Source: Jeotgalibacillus marinus | GTDB lineage: Bacteria; Bacillota; Bacilli; Bacillales; Jeotgalibacillaceae | Direction: 5' to 3' | NCBI RefSeq assembly: GCF_040801915.1 | Contig: NZ_JBFMIA010000003.1 | Coordinates: 1 to 64,000, forward strand | Length of the DNA stretch: 64,000 bases | Shown: positions 1 through 8,673 of the stretch, in pieces | Numbering within the stretch: position 1 is the stretch's first letter | Layout of the letters: every line of letters starts with the position of its first letter | Notes under the pieces: generated by a model | The model's input: the letters and a program-made list of their open reading frames with translations, nothing else | What the model was told of the DNA's origin: nothing | The model's database searches: none | Position numbers and translations under genes: made by a program

Positions 1-347
1 GTTAAGGAGAGGACACATAGTTCGAGCACTCCCTTTTTAAATTGCACATTCATCAATACATCACCATCACTTTACTTGGTACTGTTTATTGAAAGGTACC
101 TTACAATACGAAACATTATCATGTTTTGATTACATTTACAAGGATTTTTAAAGTATCTGTAAGTTTCCTTAGATCTAGTAATAAATTTATACGTATGTTT
201 TATAAGTACTCTGTTCAAACTTTCAATCCATATCAGAAGTGTATTATTCATCTACCTACGGGTATATTACTATTGAGAAAACGCATGACAACGATGCGTT
301 AAAGGTATTCAACAAGAGCGAAGAAAACGGTAGAAGGAGAGGAAAAA
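1..347. other. Intergenic region upstream of the first gene
   Basis: I find no gene here. A perfect 7-bp inverted repeat (AACGCAT at 280-286, ATGCGTT at 294-300) lies just before the ribosome binding site of the plus-strand gene at 348 and could be a leader hairpin. The rest is AT-rich without a clear promoter. Confidence 0.4.
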
Positions 348-920
348 ATGAGAAAATCGAAGGGTATACTTGTTAGTTTTTTGTCGATCGCAGTATTATT
401 GTTACCATCACTTATTCCAAATAGTGCTGGTGCAGCAGAACCAGGAAAACAAAATATTTCTACAAAAGATTTCCGGGTTGAAAATGGAGAAATGAAAAAG
501 AGTAATCGAGAAGACTTTGGCAGACCCTTCAAAGAAGGTAAACAAAAGCATCAAAAGGATAAAAATGGAACAAAAGGCGAAAAGCTCATGGAGATAGTTA
601 ATGAGTTTGCACCAGAGCTTTCAGATGAGTGGGAAGTCGCTATAGAGGAACGTAAAGAAGTAATGGAGCAACTACAAGCAAATCGTGAAGAGAAAAAAGA
701 TGAGTATCAATCGCTTTCTGAAGAAGAAAGAGCACAGAAGAAGACAGAGGGACGTAAAAACCATAGTGAAAAAATTGAAGAAAAGAAAGAAATGTACAAT
801 CAGTTAAAAGCTGCTATTGAAGATGAAGATCATGAAGCAATAAAAGATATACTCGAACAAATGCTAGCATCGTTTAAGGAACATACCGAGAACGTCAAAA
901 ATGAACTATCCGCCCCTTAA
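348..920 (+). CDS. Small secreted, highly charged helical protein of unknown function
   Basis: A 190-residue protein that I do not recognise. It begins with a clear Sec signal peptide: basic MRKSK, a hydrophobic stretch to about residue 24, and a likely signal peptidase I site after the AGA at residues 27-29. The mature part is very rich in Lys and Glu (EERKE, EEKKDEY, KIEEKKE) and is predicted by eye to be mostly alpha-helix or coiled coil from about residue 75 to the end. An AGGAGAGG ribosome binding site precedes the ATG. It is the only gene in the first 17 kb on the plus strand with this quality of start, and it converges on the penicillin-binding protein gene across a shared terminator. 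A cell-wall or extracytoplasmic chaperone-like role is possible but unsupported. Confidence 0.75.
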   Translation: MRKSKGILVSFLSIAVLLLPSLIPNSAGAAEPGKQNISTKDFRVENGEMKKSNREDFGRPFKEGKQKHQKDKNGTKGEKLMEIVNEFAPELSDEWEVAIEERKEVMEQLQANREEKKDEYQSLSEEERAQKKTEGRKNHSEKIEEKKEMYNQLKAAIEDEDHEAIKDILEQMLASFKEHTENVKNELSAP

Positions 921-990
921 TGGTTGCTGTCATCAGATTACTTTAATATATCACTCCTTTCCGAAAAAAGCTAAAATATCGAAACAAGAC

Positions 991-1027
991 AAAATCCCCA
1001 GGAAGATAATCACTTCCCTGGGGATTT
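991..1027. terminator. Bidirectional terminator hairpin
   Basis: A GC-rich stem (AAATCCCCAGG pairing with CCTGGGGATTT, one bulge) lies between the convergent secreted-protein gene and the penicillin-binding protein gene. It has A/T runs on both sides, so it can serve both. Confidence 0.7.
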
Positions 1028-1063
1028 CGTTTAATTGAATTTCTACTACCTTAATGACTGACT

Positions 1064-3070
1064 TCAGTTGTTAAGTGATTCGTAAAATTGTTTCGTCAAA
1101 TCAACTGTATAGACGCTTCCGCGCGGTTCCGTTTTCTCGACCCCTTCAATCAACATAACAGTTAACAAAGTAGGGTCCTTTTGATCCATAGCAACAAATA
1201 GACCATTTTCCGTTCCTGTTGTACCTTGTTCTTGCTTCATTTCAACGGTACCTGTTTTTCCTGCCATTTCTCTTCCGGAAACGTTGGCCCTTGTAGAACT
1301 ACCCTCTGATACAACTTTTCGAAGTATCGTTTGAAGGCTTTTTGCTTGTTCCTCGGACACAATCGATTCCTTCCAAACCGTCTCTTCTTCTTCCTCTAGT
1401 AATAATGGTTGCATCATTACACCATCATTAGCGACCCCGCCATAAATGCTAGCAAGATGGACCATATTTAATAAAAATTCACCTTGACCATAAGCCGTAT
1501 CAGCTAACAGAATCTCACTTTCAATAGACCCTGAATTTGATATTTGTGACGTTTCGGCGGTAGGATATATAAACGGCAAGGATTCCCCAATGCCCAGATT
1601 CGTTAATCCTTCCTCAAACTTTGAAGCACCCATGTCTAATCCGACTCTAGCAAAATAAATGTTATCGGAGTAAGTTAATCCACGCTCTAAGTTCACTTTA
1701 TCATATTCTTCGTAATATCTTGTTACTTCATAGTCTCCCCAAGAGTCATCTTTTTGCCATTGTTTCACATCAATATCGTAAAAATGATCAGGGTCTAATG
1801 TGCCATTATCTAAACCAATGATGGCTGTCAATAGCTTCATTGTGGAACCTGGAGAATACGTGTAAGAAAGACGACTCATGGTCGGTTTTGCTTCATCATT
1901 TTCAAGCTCTTGCCTTTGCTCGTTTGACATACCTAATACATAATCATTCGGATCAAAAGTTGGCACACTAACAAGACTACGTACTTTTCCAGTTGTAGGG
2001 TCAATGACTGTCGCAGTTCCCGCATCTTCACTTAACGTTTCAAAAAGGGTTTGCTGTGTGTTTGCATTGATTGTAAGTTGAATCGTCTCCCCATCACTTG
2101 GCTCGGTCTCAGCTACCACTGGTTCGGATCCATCTTCTTTTTCCAAGTATATTTTTTGACCGTCAGTTGCTTTTAGTCTTTTTTCCAATAATTGTTCGAG
2201 TCCTCTTTTTCCAACTCTATCCCCCGGACTGTATCCTTCCAATTCTTCTAAATCTTCTGCCGACACTTCCTCGATATAACCGATTAGATGAGCAGCAGCT
2301 TCCCCATACGGATAAATTCGTTCATTTACTCTATTTACGGAGACACCCTCTATTTCTTCAGCAGCTCGAACAGTTTCTTCTTCCTCCCGCAAGAATTTTT
2401 TCACGGGCATGACATAATCATCCTGTGCCCAGCTTAATGTATATTGCGACTTGATGTATTCCTCACCCACGCCAATAATTTTAGAAAGGTCTGCTAAGTC
2501 ATCCTCGTTAAATTTACCGGGAATAACACCAATTTCAAATACTTCGCCATTTTCTGCTAGCTTATTCCCTTCGTTATCGACGATTTCTCCTCGTTCAGCT
2601 GGTGTGGGGGGATCAATTCTAACTTTGTCTGTTAACTCCAAGCCTGGAAGAATAAGTCCTGGATTCCAATCTACATACCAATTAGTTTCATCTTCACGCT
2701 CTTCCTTACTTAAGACAAAATCAATAGTATAATCTACTTCTCCTGCGAACGTATCAAAAGAGATGCTTCCTGGAATGGTAACGGACGTCTCTTCTTCCCA
2801 TGTTTGTTCACGATCTAAAATATCAATGGCCAGATTTTCTACTTCTAAATCCCCATACAGTTTTTCATACCTTTCAGAAAACACCTCATACGAAACGTTC
2901 TCTTTGGATGACGAAGTTAAATACGTATCATACATTTCTTCGAATCCAAATCCCCCCCAAGTTTCGATAAAATCGTCAAGCACGTCATAAGGACTTTCCT
3001 CTTTCTCTTGGCAGCCAAAGAGAAGTAATGATACGAACAAAAATGTTAAAGAAATTTTTCTGTTTTTCAT
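1064..3070 (-). CDS. pbpC: Class B penicillin-binding protein (PBP3/PbpC type, MecA-N domain)
   Basis: A 668-residue transpeptidase of peptidoglycan synthesis acting outside the membrane. The N-terminus is a lipoprotein-type signal with a lipobox (LLLFGC, Cys20). An NTF2-like MecA-N domain follows (about 25-140), then a PBP dimer domain (about 150-300) and the transpeptidase domain. The three active-site motifs are visible: SxxK as STMK at Ser409-Lys412, SDN in GLTYSDNIYF, and KTGT in AGKTGTVEM. Length and domain order match Bacillus subtilis PBP3 (668 residues) and the low-affinity MecA/PBP2a group, so relative beta-lactam resistance is plausible by family but not shown here. GAGGGTG precedes the ATG. 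It appears monocistronic. Confidence 0.88.
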   Translation of the reverse strand: MKNRKISLTFLFVSLLLFGCQEKEESPYDVLDDFIETWGGFGFEEMYDTYLTSSSKENVSYEVFSERYEKLYGDLEVENLAIDILDREQTWEEETSVTIPGSISFDTFAGEVDYTIDFVLSKEEREDETNWYVDWNPGLILPGLELTDKVRIDPPTPAERGEIVDNEGNKLAENGEVFEIGVIPGKFNEDDLADLSKIIGVGEEYIKSQYTLSWAQDDYVMPVKKFLREEEETVRAAEEIEGVSVNRVNERIYPYGEAAAHLIGYIEEVSAEDLEELEGYSPGDRVGKRGLEQLLEKRLKATDGQKIYLEKEDGSEPVVAETEPSDGETIQLTINANTQQTLFETLSEDAGTATVIDPTTGKVRSLVSVPTFDPNDYVLGMSNEQRQELENDEAKPTMSRLSYTYSPGSTMKLLTAIIGLDNGTLDPDHFYDIDVKQWQKDDSWGDYEVTRYYEEYDKVNLERGLTYSDNIYFARVGLDMGASKFEEGLTNLGIGESLPFIYPTAETSQISNSGSIESEILLADTAYGQGEFLLNMVHLASIYGGVANDGVMMQPLLLEEEEETVWKESIVSEEQAKSLQTILRKVVSEGSSTRANVSGREMAGKTGTVEMKQEQGTTGTENGLFVAMDQKDPTLLTVMLIEGVEKTEPRGSVYTVDLTKQFYESLNN

Positions 3071-3331
3071 AAATACACACCCTCGTCTAAATAGATTAAA
3101 TCAAGTTGCTTACTCCACTGAAAAATGACCATTTGAAACTATGTATCTCTTGTGATTTTTTTAAAACTCACATTACGAAATTGATTCAATTGTTACAAAT
3201 CGTGATCTTAATTATACATGTAACTTGACCTACTCGCTACTTAGGTTTTCATAGAGCGGGAACATTCTTCCAAGAACCAGAATCATTTTAGATGTAGCAT
3301 GAAAATCAAGTGTTGTAATTTTCCGAAAAAC

Positions 3332-3359
3332 AAAAAAGATGCGGTTAAGCATCTTTTTT
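3332..3359 (-). terminator. Intrinsic terminator of the formate transporter gene
   Basis: The stem AAAAAAGATGC/GCATCTTTTTT with loop GGTTAA lies about 60 bp past the stop codon of the formate/nitrite transporter gene and ends in a T run on the minus strand. Confidence 0.75.
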
Positions 3360-3421
3360 AGTGATCGATTCATTTTACCGTCCATCTATCCATTGTCCAG
3401 ATTTTTGTGAGGGGTTGGCGT

Positions 3422-4252
3422 TCACATTCCGCTTGTTTTCTTCATGGGAAATGGGGAGTCTTGCTGTACTTTCATATCATTTACTCCATGTTTTTTATAG
3501 GCATACCAGTAGGTCGTGGCAATGAACACGGTGCCCCCAACCGCATTTCCTAAAAAGACCGGTACAAAATTATGAAGGTAGTCTAACCAGGTGAAATGTC
3601 CAGCAAAAATAGCCGCCGGAATAACAAACATGTTGGCGACCACGTGCTGAAAGCCAATCGCTACAAATGTCATCGTCGGAAACCAAATCCCCAAAATTTT
3701 ACCCATCATATCTTCTGACCCATACGACAGCCAAACAGCGGCAGCAACGAGCCAATTACAGCCAATCCCTGATAAAAAGGCTTGCAGAAATGTAGCCTCC
3801 AATTTATGCTCAGCAATGCTAATTGTTGTCTCCAAAAAAGGCCCATTTTCCGTTAGTCCAACAAGGTGACCGAATACGTAAGCAATAAACATAGCTCCAA
3901 CAAAGTTACTCACCGTAATCAGGCTCCAGTTTTTCAACACCTGAATTGTGTTGATTCTTCTAGCAAGCCTGGCCAAAGGAACGGCCATCATGTTCCCCGT
4001 CAAAAGTTCCCCGCCTGCAAGCAAAGTAAGAATCAGTCCAATTGGAAATACGGATGCTCCTATCAAATTGCTTAATCCATCTAAAGGTGCAGTCAAGGGT
4101 GCAGTCACCCGAATGAACAACAAATAGCCCAATGCAATAAAGGCACCTGCCTGAAATCCTAGGATAAGGGTTTCCCATAAAGGATACTTTGTTTTTTTCA
4201 CACCATTCCCAATGGTTATTTCCATGATTTTCTCGGGTTTTAAGTATGCCAT
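3422..4252 (-). CDS. focA: Formate/nitrite transporter (FocA/NirC family)
   Basis: A 276-residue integral membrane channel of the FNT family with about six membrane segments, beginning at WETLILGFQAGAFIALGYLLF. Family signatures include the segment GGELLTGN near residue 90 and the re-entrant GIGCNWLV segment. FNT channels are pentamers that move formate or nitrite. The gene lies directly downstream of pflB and pflA, which strongly suggests export of fermentation formate. The start was chosen at the ATG preceded by AAAGGA; a longer in-frame form 16 codons upstream lacks a ribosome binding site. A strong hairpin separates it from pflA, so it may be transcribed partly on its own. Confidence 0.85.
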   Translation of the reverse strand: MAYLKPEKIMEITIGNGVKKTKYPLWETLILGFQAGAFIALGYLLFIRVTAPLTAPLDGLSNLIGASVFPIGLILTLLAGGELLTGNMMAVPLARLARRINTIQVLKNWSLITVSNFVGAMFIAYVFGHLVGLTENGPFLETTISIAEHKLEATFLQAFLSGIGCNWLVAAAVWLSYGSEDMMGKILGIWFPTMTFVAIGFQHVVANMFVIPAAIFAGHFTWLDYLHNFVPVFLGNAVGGTVFIATTYWYAYKKHGVNDMKVQQDSPFPMKKTSGM

Positions 4253-4481
4253 GTTATTCTGTCCTTTCAAAAACCATATAAAAAATGATTCCAGCCACAT
4301 GCTTGTGAGTATTTATTTATCTTTCATTCGTAAATTTCAATAATCATTGCACACCTAGTGAAACTAGTAAGACATCTCCCCCGTTATCCCGCCCACATAA
4401 GAGGTGCAAGGGTGGAAAAATAGACGATGATCTCTTTATCCGTGTTTGCGCGTGTTCAAAGTTACAGATACTCTAGCTCGC

Positions 4482-4529
4482 CTGCATTCAAAAAGCCGAT
4501 TCTACATCGAATCGGCTTTTTGAATGCAG
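4482..4529. terminator. Perfect 21-bp inverted repeat between pflA and focA
   Basis: Two exactly complementary 21-bp arms (4482-4502 and 4509-4529) flank the loop TACATC. The arms contain GC-rich cores with runs of A or T, so this is a symmetrical hairpin terminator. It lies just downstream of pflA and should reduce read-through into focA. Confidence 0.75.
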
Positions 4530-4551
4530 CGGTGGTGCAAAAGGGAGAGGA

Positions 4552-5298
4552 CTAAAGTATGGGCGCCCCCCAATGTTTTGTGAGTAATTGATAGGCAAGA
4601 TCAACTTTTTCCTCACTTGGCGGTTCAATATCCGCTAAAGGATATTCATAACCAAGCGCCTCCCATTTGTAAGTCCCTAGTTTATGATAGGGCAGGATTT
4701 CGATTTTTTGTACATTCTGAAGTGTACCTATAAATTCGCCGAGCTTTTTCAAGTTTTCAACATCGTCCGTAACAGTTGGTACCAATACGTGGCGAACCCA
4801 AACAGGGATTTTTTCATCAGATAAATATCTCGCAAATTCGAGGATATGAACATTGGACATTCCTGTCAGATCGATGTGTTTTTTTCGATCAATATGCTTT
4901 AAATCAAGTAAAACAAGATCTGTATATTGAAGTAACTCTCTGAACTGATCGAGGAAATGCTTCGAACTCGAAAAACATCCACCAGAGGAGTCGATTGTCG
5001 TATGAATCCCTTTCTTTTTACATTCCTTAAATAACTCTAAAAGAAAAGGGATTTGCAACAGTGGCTCTCCGCCGCTGACGGTGATGCCGCCACCTGAAGA
5101 TTGAAAGAAAGGGAGATAACTAATAAGATCATCCATGATTTCGGAAACCGACATCTGTTTGCCTGTTCCGATTTCCCAGGTATCGGCATTATGGCAAAAC
5201 TGGCAGCGCAGCAAGCACCCCTGGGTAAAAATCACATACCGAACACCTGGTCCGTCTACTGTTCCCAATGTTTCGATCGAGTGAATATTTCCGTTCAT
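4552..5298 (-). CDS. pflA: Pyruvate formate-lyase activating enzyme (radical SAM)
   Basis: A 248-residue radical S-adenosylmethionine enzyme that installs the glycyl radical on pyruvate formate-lyase. The 4Fe-4S ligands are the CxxxCxxC motif at Cys28, Cys32 and Cys35 (GCLLRCQFCHN). Further family motifs are SGGEPLLQ (SAM binding) and LLDLKHID. The length matches PflA proteins (about 245). It lies 82 bp downstream of pflB on the same strand, the normal pfl operon order, with an AAAGGAG site before the ATG. It acts in the cytoplasm under anaerobic conditions. Confidence 0.93.
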   Translation of the reverse strand: MNGNIHSIETLGTVDGPGVRYVIFTQGCLLRCQFCHNADTWEIGTGKQMSVSEIMDDLISYLPFFQSSGGGITVSGGEPLLQIPFLLELFKECKKKGIHTTIDSSGGCFSSSKHFLDQFRELLQYTDLVLLDLKHIDRKKHIDLTGMSNVHILEFARYLSDEKIPVWVRHVLVPTVTDDVENLKKLGEFIGTLQNVQKIEILPYHKLGTYKWEALGYEYPLADIEPPSEEKVDLAYQLLTKHWGAPIL

Positions 5299-5380
5299 GA
5301 TGACATTCTCCTTTCATTTTAAGAGAGGAGCTCCCTTAAAAAGGAGATCCTCCCAACAACATTACTAGGGTGTCTGTTCG

Positions 5381-7645
5381 TTACATCGATTCATGGAAGG
5401 TACGGTTAATGACATCCAACTGCTGTTCTTTTGTTAATTTAATGAAGTTAACTGCATAACCGGATACCCGAATCGTTAATTGCGGATATAGCTCCGGATG
5501 TTCCATAGCATCCAAAAGTGTGTCCCGATTAAATACATTGACGTTCAGATGGTGGCCTGTTTTGGTCGCATATCCATCAAGTATGGACACAAGATTTTCA
5601 GCTTGGGTTTCTTCTTCTTTCCCGAGGGCTTTCGGCACGATCGAGAACGTATTTGAAATGCCGTCCATCGCATAGCTGTAAGGAAGCTTAGCTACAGATG
5701 AAAGGGAAGCAAGTGCTCCTTTCGTATCACGTCCATGTATTGGATTGGCACCAGGAGCAAAAGGTTCGCCAGCACGTCGGCCATCCGGTGTATTTCCTGT
5801 TTTTTTACCATAAACGACATTTGAAGTAATCGTTAAAACGGACATAGTATGAACGGAATCACGATACGTTTGATGCTTGCGCAACTTTTTCATAAAACGT
5901 TGCATAATTTCTACGGCAATACTGTCAACACGGTCATCATTGTTTCCGTATTTAGGGTAATCAGCGTTTGTTTCAAAATCAACGGCAATGCCATTTGCAT
6001 CACGGATTACTTTAACTTCCCCATATTTAATGGCACTTAAGGAATCAGCGACAACGCTTAATCCAGCTATTCCAGTCGCCATTGTGCGAAGGACTTTCGT
6101 GTCGTGCAAGGCCATTTCAATGCGTTCATAGCTGTATTTATCATGCATGTAATGGATGACATTCAATGTATTGATATAAAGACCTGCCAACCATTCCATC
6201 GTTTGATCAAATTTCTGCATCACTTCTTCATACTCTAAAACGTCTGTTTTAATTGGCTGAAGTTGAGGACCGACTTGGATTTTTAGTTTTTCATCCATTC
6301 CTCCGTTAATTGCATACAATAAACCTTTTGCCAAATTAGCACGAGCACCGAAAAATTGCATTTGTTTTCCAATCTCCATAGCAGAAACACAGCAGGCAAT
6401 GCCATAATCATCACCGTATTCAGGGCGCATAATATCATCATTTTCGTATTGGATCGAGCTTGTTTGAATGGACACTTTTGCACAGAATTTCTTAAAGTTT
6501 TCAGGAAGCTTATTAGACCATAAAACCGTTAAGTTTGGTTCCGGAGACGTTCCAAGATTATAAAGCGTATGGAGGAAGCGGAAAGAGCTCTTCGATACGA
6601 GTGATCTTCCATCCATTTCCATTCCACCAATCGATTCCGTTACCCATGTAGGGTCACCGCTAAATAGTTCATTGTACTCTGGGGTACGAGCAAATTTCAC
6701 AAGGCGCAGTTTCATAACGAAATGATCGACAAGCTCTTGTGCTTCTACCTCAGTCATTGTTCCATCCTGCAGGTCGCGCTCGATGTAAATATCAAGGAAA
6801 GTAGAAACGCGTCCCAAGCTCATGGCAGCTCCATTTTGTTCTTTAATGGCGGCTAAATAACCAAAATATACCCATTGAAAAGCTTCAGCCGCATTTTTAG
6901 CAGGTTCTGATATATCAAAACCATAACTTTTCGCCAATTCCTTAAGTTCATTTAACGCCCGTACTTGCTCCGAAATTTCTTCACGCTGACGTATATTATC
7001 TTCTGTCATAACCATGCTCGTGTTTTTCAAGTCTTTTTGTTTTTCCTTAATAAGGAAATCAACGCCGTACAGGGCCACACGGCGATAGTCGCCAATGATG
7101 CGTCCGCGGCCATACGCGTCGGGAAGGCCGGTAATGATTGCTGCTTTACGTGCAAGCTTCATTTCGTCTGTATAAACATCAAAAACTCCACCATTATGAG
7201 TTTTACGGAAATCAGTAAAAATTTTCTCCACTTCGGAACTTAATGTATACCCGTAAGATTCACATGCTGCTTTTGCCATCCGGACTCCTCCGAAAGGTTG
7301 CAATGAGCGCTTAAATGGTTTATCAGTTTGAACACCGACTACTTTTTCAAGTTCTTCGTCAAGATAGCCAGGACCGTGGGAAATGATCGTAGACACCGTT
7401 GCAGTGTCCATGTCATACATTCCACCTTGTTCACGTTCCTTTGTAGTCAAGTCCATTACCTGGGCCCATAATTTATCTGTATCTTCTGTTGCGCTTTCTA
7501 AAAAAGAGTCATCTCCATCATAAGGAGTGTAGTTGTTCAAAATAAAATCGCGGACATTTACTTCTTTCGACCAAGTGCCTTTTTCAAACCCGTTCCAATT
7601 CGGGTTTTCAATCGTTGGTTGTGTTCCTTCTAATACTCTTGCCAT
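5381..7645 (-). CDS. pflB: Formate C-acetyltransferase (pyruvate formate-lyase)
   Basis: A 754-residue glycyl-radical enzyme converting pyruvate and CoA to acetyl-CoA and formate. The active-site cysteine pair is at Cys418-Cys419 (YGIACCVSAM). The C-terminal glycyl-radical loop is RVSGYAVNFIKLT with the radical Gly729. N-terminal PFL signatures such as DYRRVALYGVDFL are present and the length is standard. AAAAGGAGAGAG lies before the ATG. With pflA and focA it forms a complete formate-producing fermentation module. An FNR-like site upstream suggests oxygen control. The C-terminal loop is intact, so the enzyme should be activatable. Confidence 0.95.
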   Translation of the reverse strand: MARVLEGTQPTIENPNWNGFEKGTWSKEVNVRDFILNNYTPYDGDDSFLESATEDTDKLWAQVMDLTTKEREQGGMYDMDTATVSTIISHGPGYLDEELEKVVGVQTDKPFKRSLQPFGGVRMAKAACESYGYTLSSEVEKIFTDFRKTHNGGVFDVYTDEMKLARKAAIITGLPDAYGRGRIIGDYRRVALYGVDFLIKEKQKDLKNTSMVMTEDNIRQREEISEQVRALNELKELAKSYGFDISEPAKNAAEAFQWVYFGYLAAIKEQNGAAMSLGRVSTFLDIYIERDLQDGTMTEVEAQELVDHFVMKLRLVKFARTPEYNELFSGDPTWVTESIGGMEMDGRSLVSKSSFRFLHTLYNLGTSPEPNLTVLWSNKLPENFKKFCAKVSIQTSSIQYENDDIMRPEYGDDYGIACCVSAMEIGKQMQFFGARANLAKGLLYAINGGMDEKLKIQVGPQLQPIKTDVLEYEEVMQKFDQTMEWLAGLYINTLNVIHYMHDKYSYERIEMALHDTKVLRTMATGIAGLSVVADSLSAIKYGEVKVIRDANGIAVDFETNADYPKYGNNDDRVDSIAVEIMQRFMKKLRKHQTYRDSVHTMSVLTITSNVVYGKKTGNTPDGRRAGEPFAPGANPIHGRDTKGALASLSSVAKLPYSYAMDGISNTFSIVPKALGKEEETQAENLVSILDGYATKTGHHLNVNVFNRDTLLDAMEHPELYPQLTIRVSGYAVNFIKLTKEQQLDVINRTFHESM

Positions 7646-7841
7646 GCTTACTCTCTCCTTTTCTATTTAAGCTTGACTATTAAAAGCTGTCATTTCGTTT
7701 GAGTGATTGCTCAAAATTCGTTCAAATTCATCGGCAACAACCTTTTAAAAAGCATCCAGTGTATGCGGTTTTCAAATCAAAGGTCTTTCGTTCAAAAACC
7801 ATGTCCAATCACTCCTTGTTGGTTTGTTTCTTTATGATTTC

Positions 7842-7886
7842 ATCATAGCAGTTATTCAGAACAACAGATTGTGAAACATTGAACAA
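7842..7886 (-). promoter_or_regulatory. Predicted pflB promoter with FNR-like operator
   Basis: On the minus strand an extended -10 (TGCTATGAT; hexamer 7842-7847) lacks a good -35. Instead an 18-bp imperfect palindrome TTGTGAAACATTGAACAA (7869-7886) is centred near 7877.5, about 42 bp upstream of the expected start near 7835. Read on the minus strand it holds a perfect TCACA half-site and a weak TGTTC half-site. The position and the missing -35 are typical of class II activation by FNR/Crp-family regulators. Rex binds similar palindromes and is an alternative. Confidence 0.5.
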
Positions 7887-8367
7887 TCTATGAATTATAA
7901 TTACACGAAGGAAATAATTGATTATAATTTTCCTTCACTTTGGTGAGTAAAAGAAATAGGAAACCGATTTATACCCTGTTTGCCCAAACGAGAAAAACCC
8001 AAAAAGTCCAGTGGCTCTAAGGGTTCTACTAGCCATAACCAATCACTTTCCTGCCCGTTATCCCTTGCTTCTTCACTAAATTAGAGTCGCTTCTTAAACA
8101 AATTCGACAAAAAGAAAGATTCCTTCAAATAAATTGAAAAGACACCCACAATGTGAGTGCCTCTTTACGTAAGTTTAAACTACAATTGTTTTGCCCGTAC
8201 ACCACATGCGATGCATTGAGCGGTATAAAGGTTATATATGTGTTTCTTTCTAAACCTACAATCAAACCATCGTATAAATTTCATTGTCCATGGCCCCCTT
8301 CTATACTAAAACTCTCCTTTTATATACTTTCTACAAAAAACAGAAAATTCCTTCAATAAATTCAAAA
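7887..8367. other. Gene-free region with a decayed copy of the glnA terminator
   Basis: No intact gene is visible. Around 7984-8022 the sequence resembles the glnA terminator stem found at 8531 and 12495 (AAAACCC, GTGGCTCTAAGGGTTCTA), which suggests an older, eroded insertion boundary. A hairpin at about 8138-8168 (AAAGACACCCACA / TGTGAGTGCCTCTTT) looks like another terminator. An AT-rich direct repeat ATTATAATT occurs near 7895 and 7921. Confidence 0.4.
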
Positions 8368-8520
8368 GAAGTGGAAGCTGGTGCTGATATGAAATAGATC
8401 CAAGAAAGACTAGGCCACGGAAGCATGCAAATTACTTCTGAAGTGTATGCCCACATTAGTAAAAAGATCGAAAAAGACAATTATTCTTTAGGTCTAAAAA
8501 CAAAATACTACTATTCTCGC
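8368..8520 (+). pseudogene. Tyrosine integrase C-terminal remnant
   Basis: In frame from 8368 the plus strand encodes the C-terminal part of a phage-type tyrosine recombinase: VEAGADMK, a stop codon TAG at 8395-8397, then IQERLGHGSMQITSEV and YAHISKKIEKD. It contains the box III LGH motif and the catalytic tyrosine in VYAHIS. The rest of the gene is missing and the internal stop makes it a pseudogene. It lies immediately before the left duplicate of the glnA 3' end, mirroring the integrase fragment next to glnA itself at 11815-12379. Confidence 0.75.
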
Positions 8521-8530
8521 AAACTAAGAA

Positions 8531-8570
8531 AAACCCTCAAAGCCTAGTGGCTTCAAGGGTTCTATTTTTT
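8531..8570. terminator. Duplicate of the glnA terminator
   Basis: The stem AACCCTCAAAGCC ... GGCTTCAAGGGTT followed by T's closely copies the terminator downstream of glnA at 12495-12524, and sits in the same position relative to the duplicated glnA end at 8571-8625. Confidence 0.7.
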
Positions 8571-8625
8571 TAGTACATTTCCAAATACTGCTCGCGCTCC
8601 CATGGGTACACTTGCGTACGGAACA
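8571..8625 (-). repeat. Displaced copy of the glnA 3' end (attachment-site-like repeat, left copy)
   Basis: These 55 bp match 12532-12586 at 54 positions (A8608 versus G12569). On the minus strand they encode the last residues of glutamine synthetase, FRTQVYPWEREQYLEMY followed by TAA, where the intact gene has HPWEREQYLEMY and TAG. Similarity ends abruptly after 8625. Two such copies 3,961 bp apart bounding integrase remnants and cargo fit the attL/attR pair of an integrated element. Confidence 0.85.
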
Positions 8626-8650
8626 CAATTTAATTATGCAAAGTCCACAG

Positions 8651-8673
8651 AAAAAGAGCCAAATGTGGCTCTT
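8651..8673 (-). terminator. Terminator of the first beta-helix gene
   Basis: On the minus strand the stem AAGAGCCACATTTGGCTCTT is followed by a T run. It overlaps the TAA stop codon at 8672-8674. Confidence 0.65.

Noticed and set aside
2098..2990. Three plus-strand open frames of 75-104 codons opposite the penicillin-binding protein gene
   Set aside because: They are antisense shadows of a gene with all transpeptidase motifs and lack ribosome binding sites.
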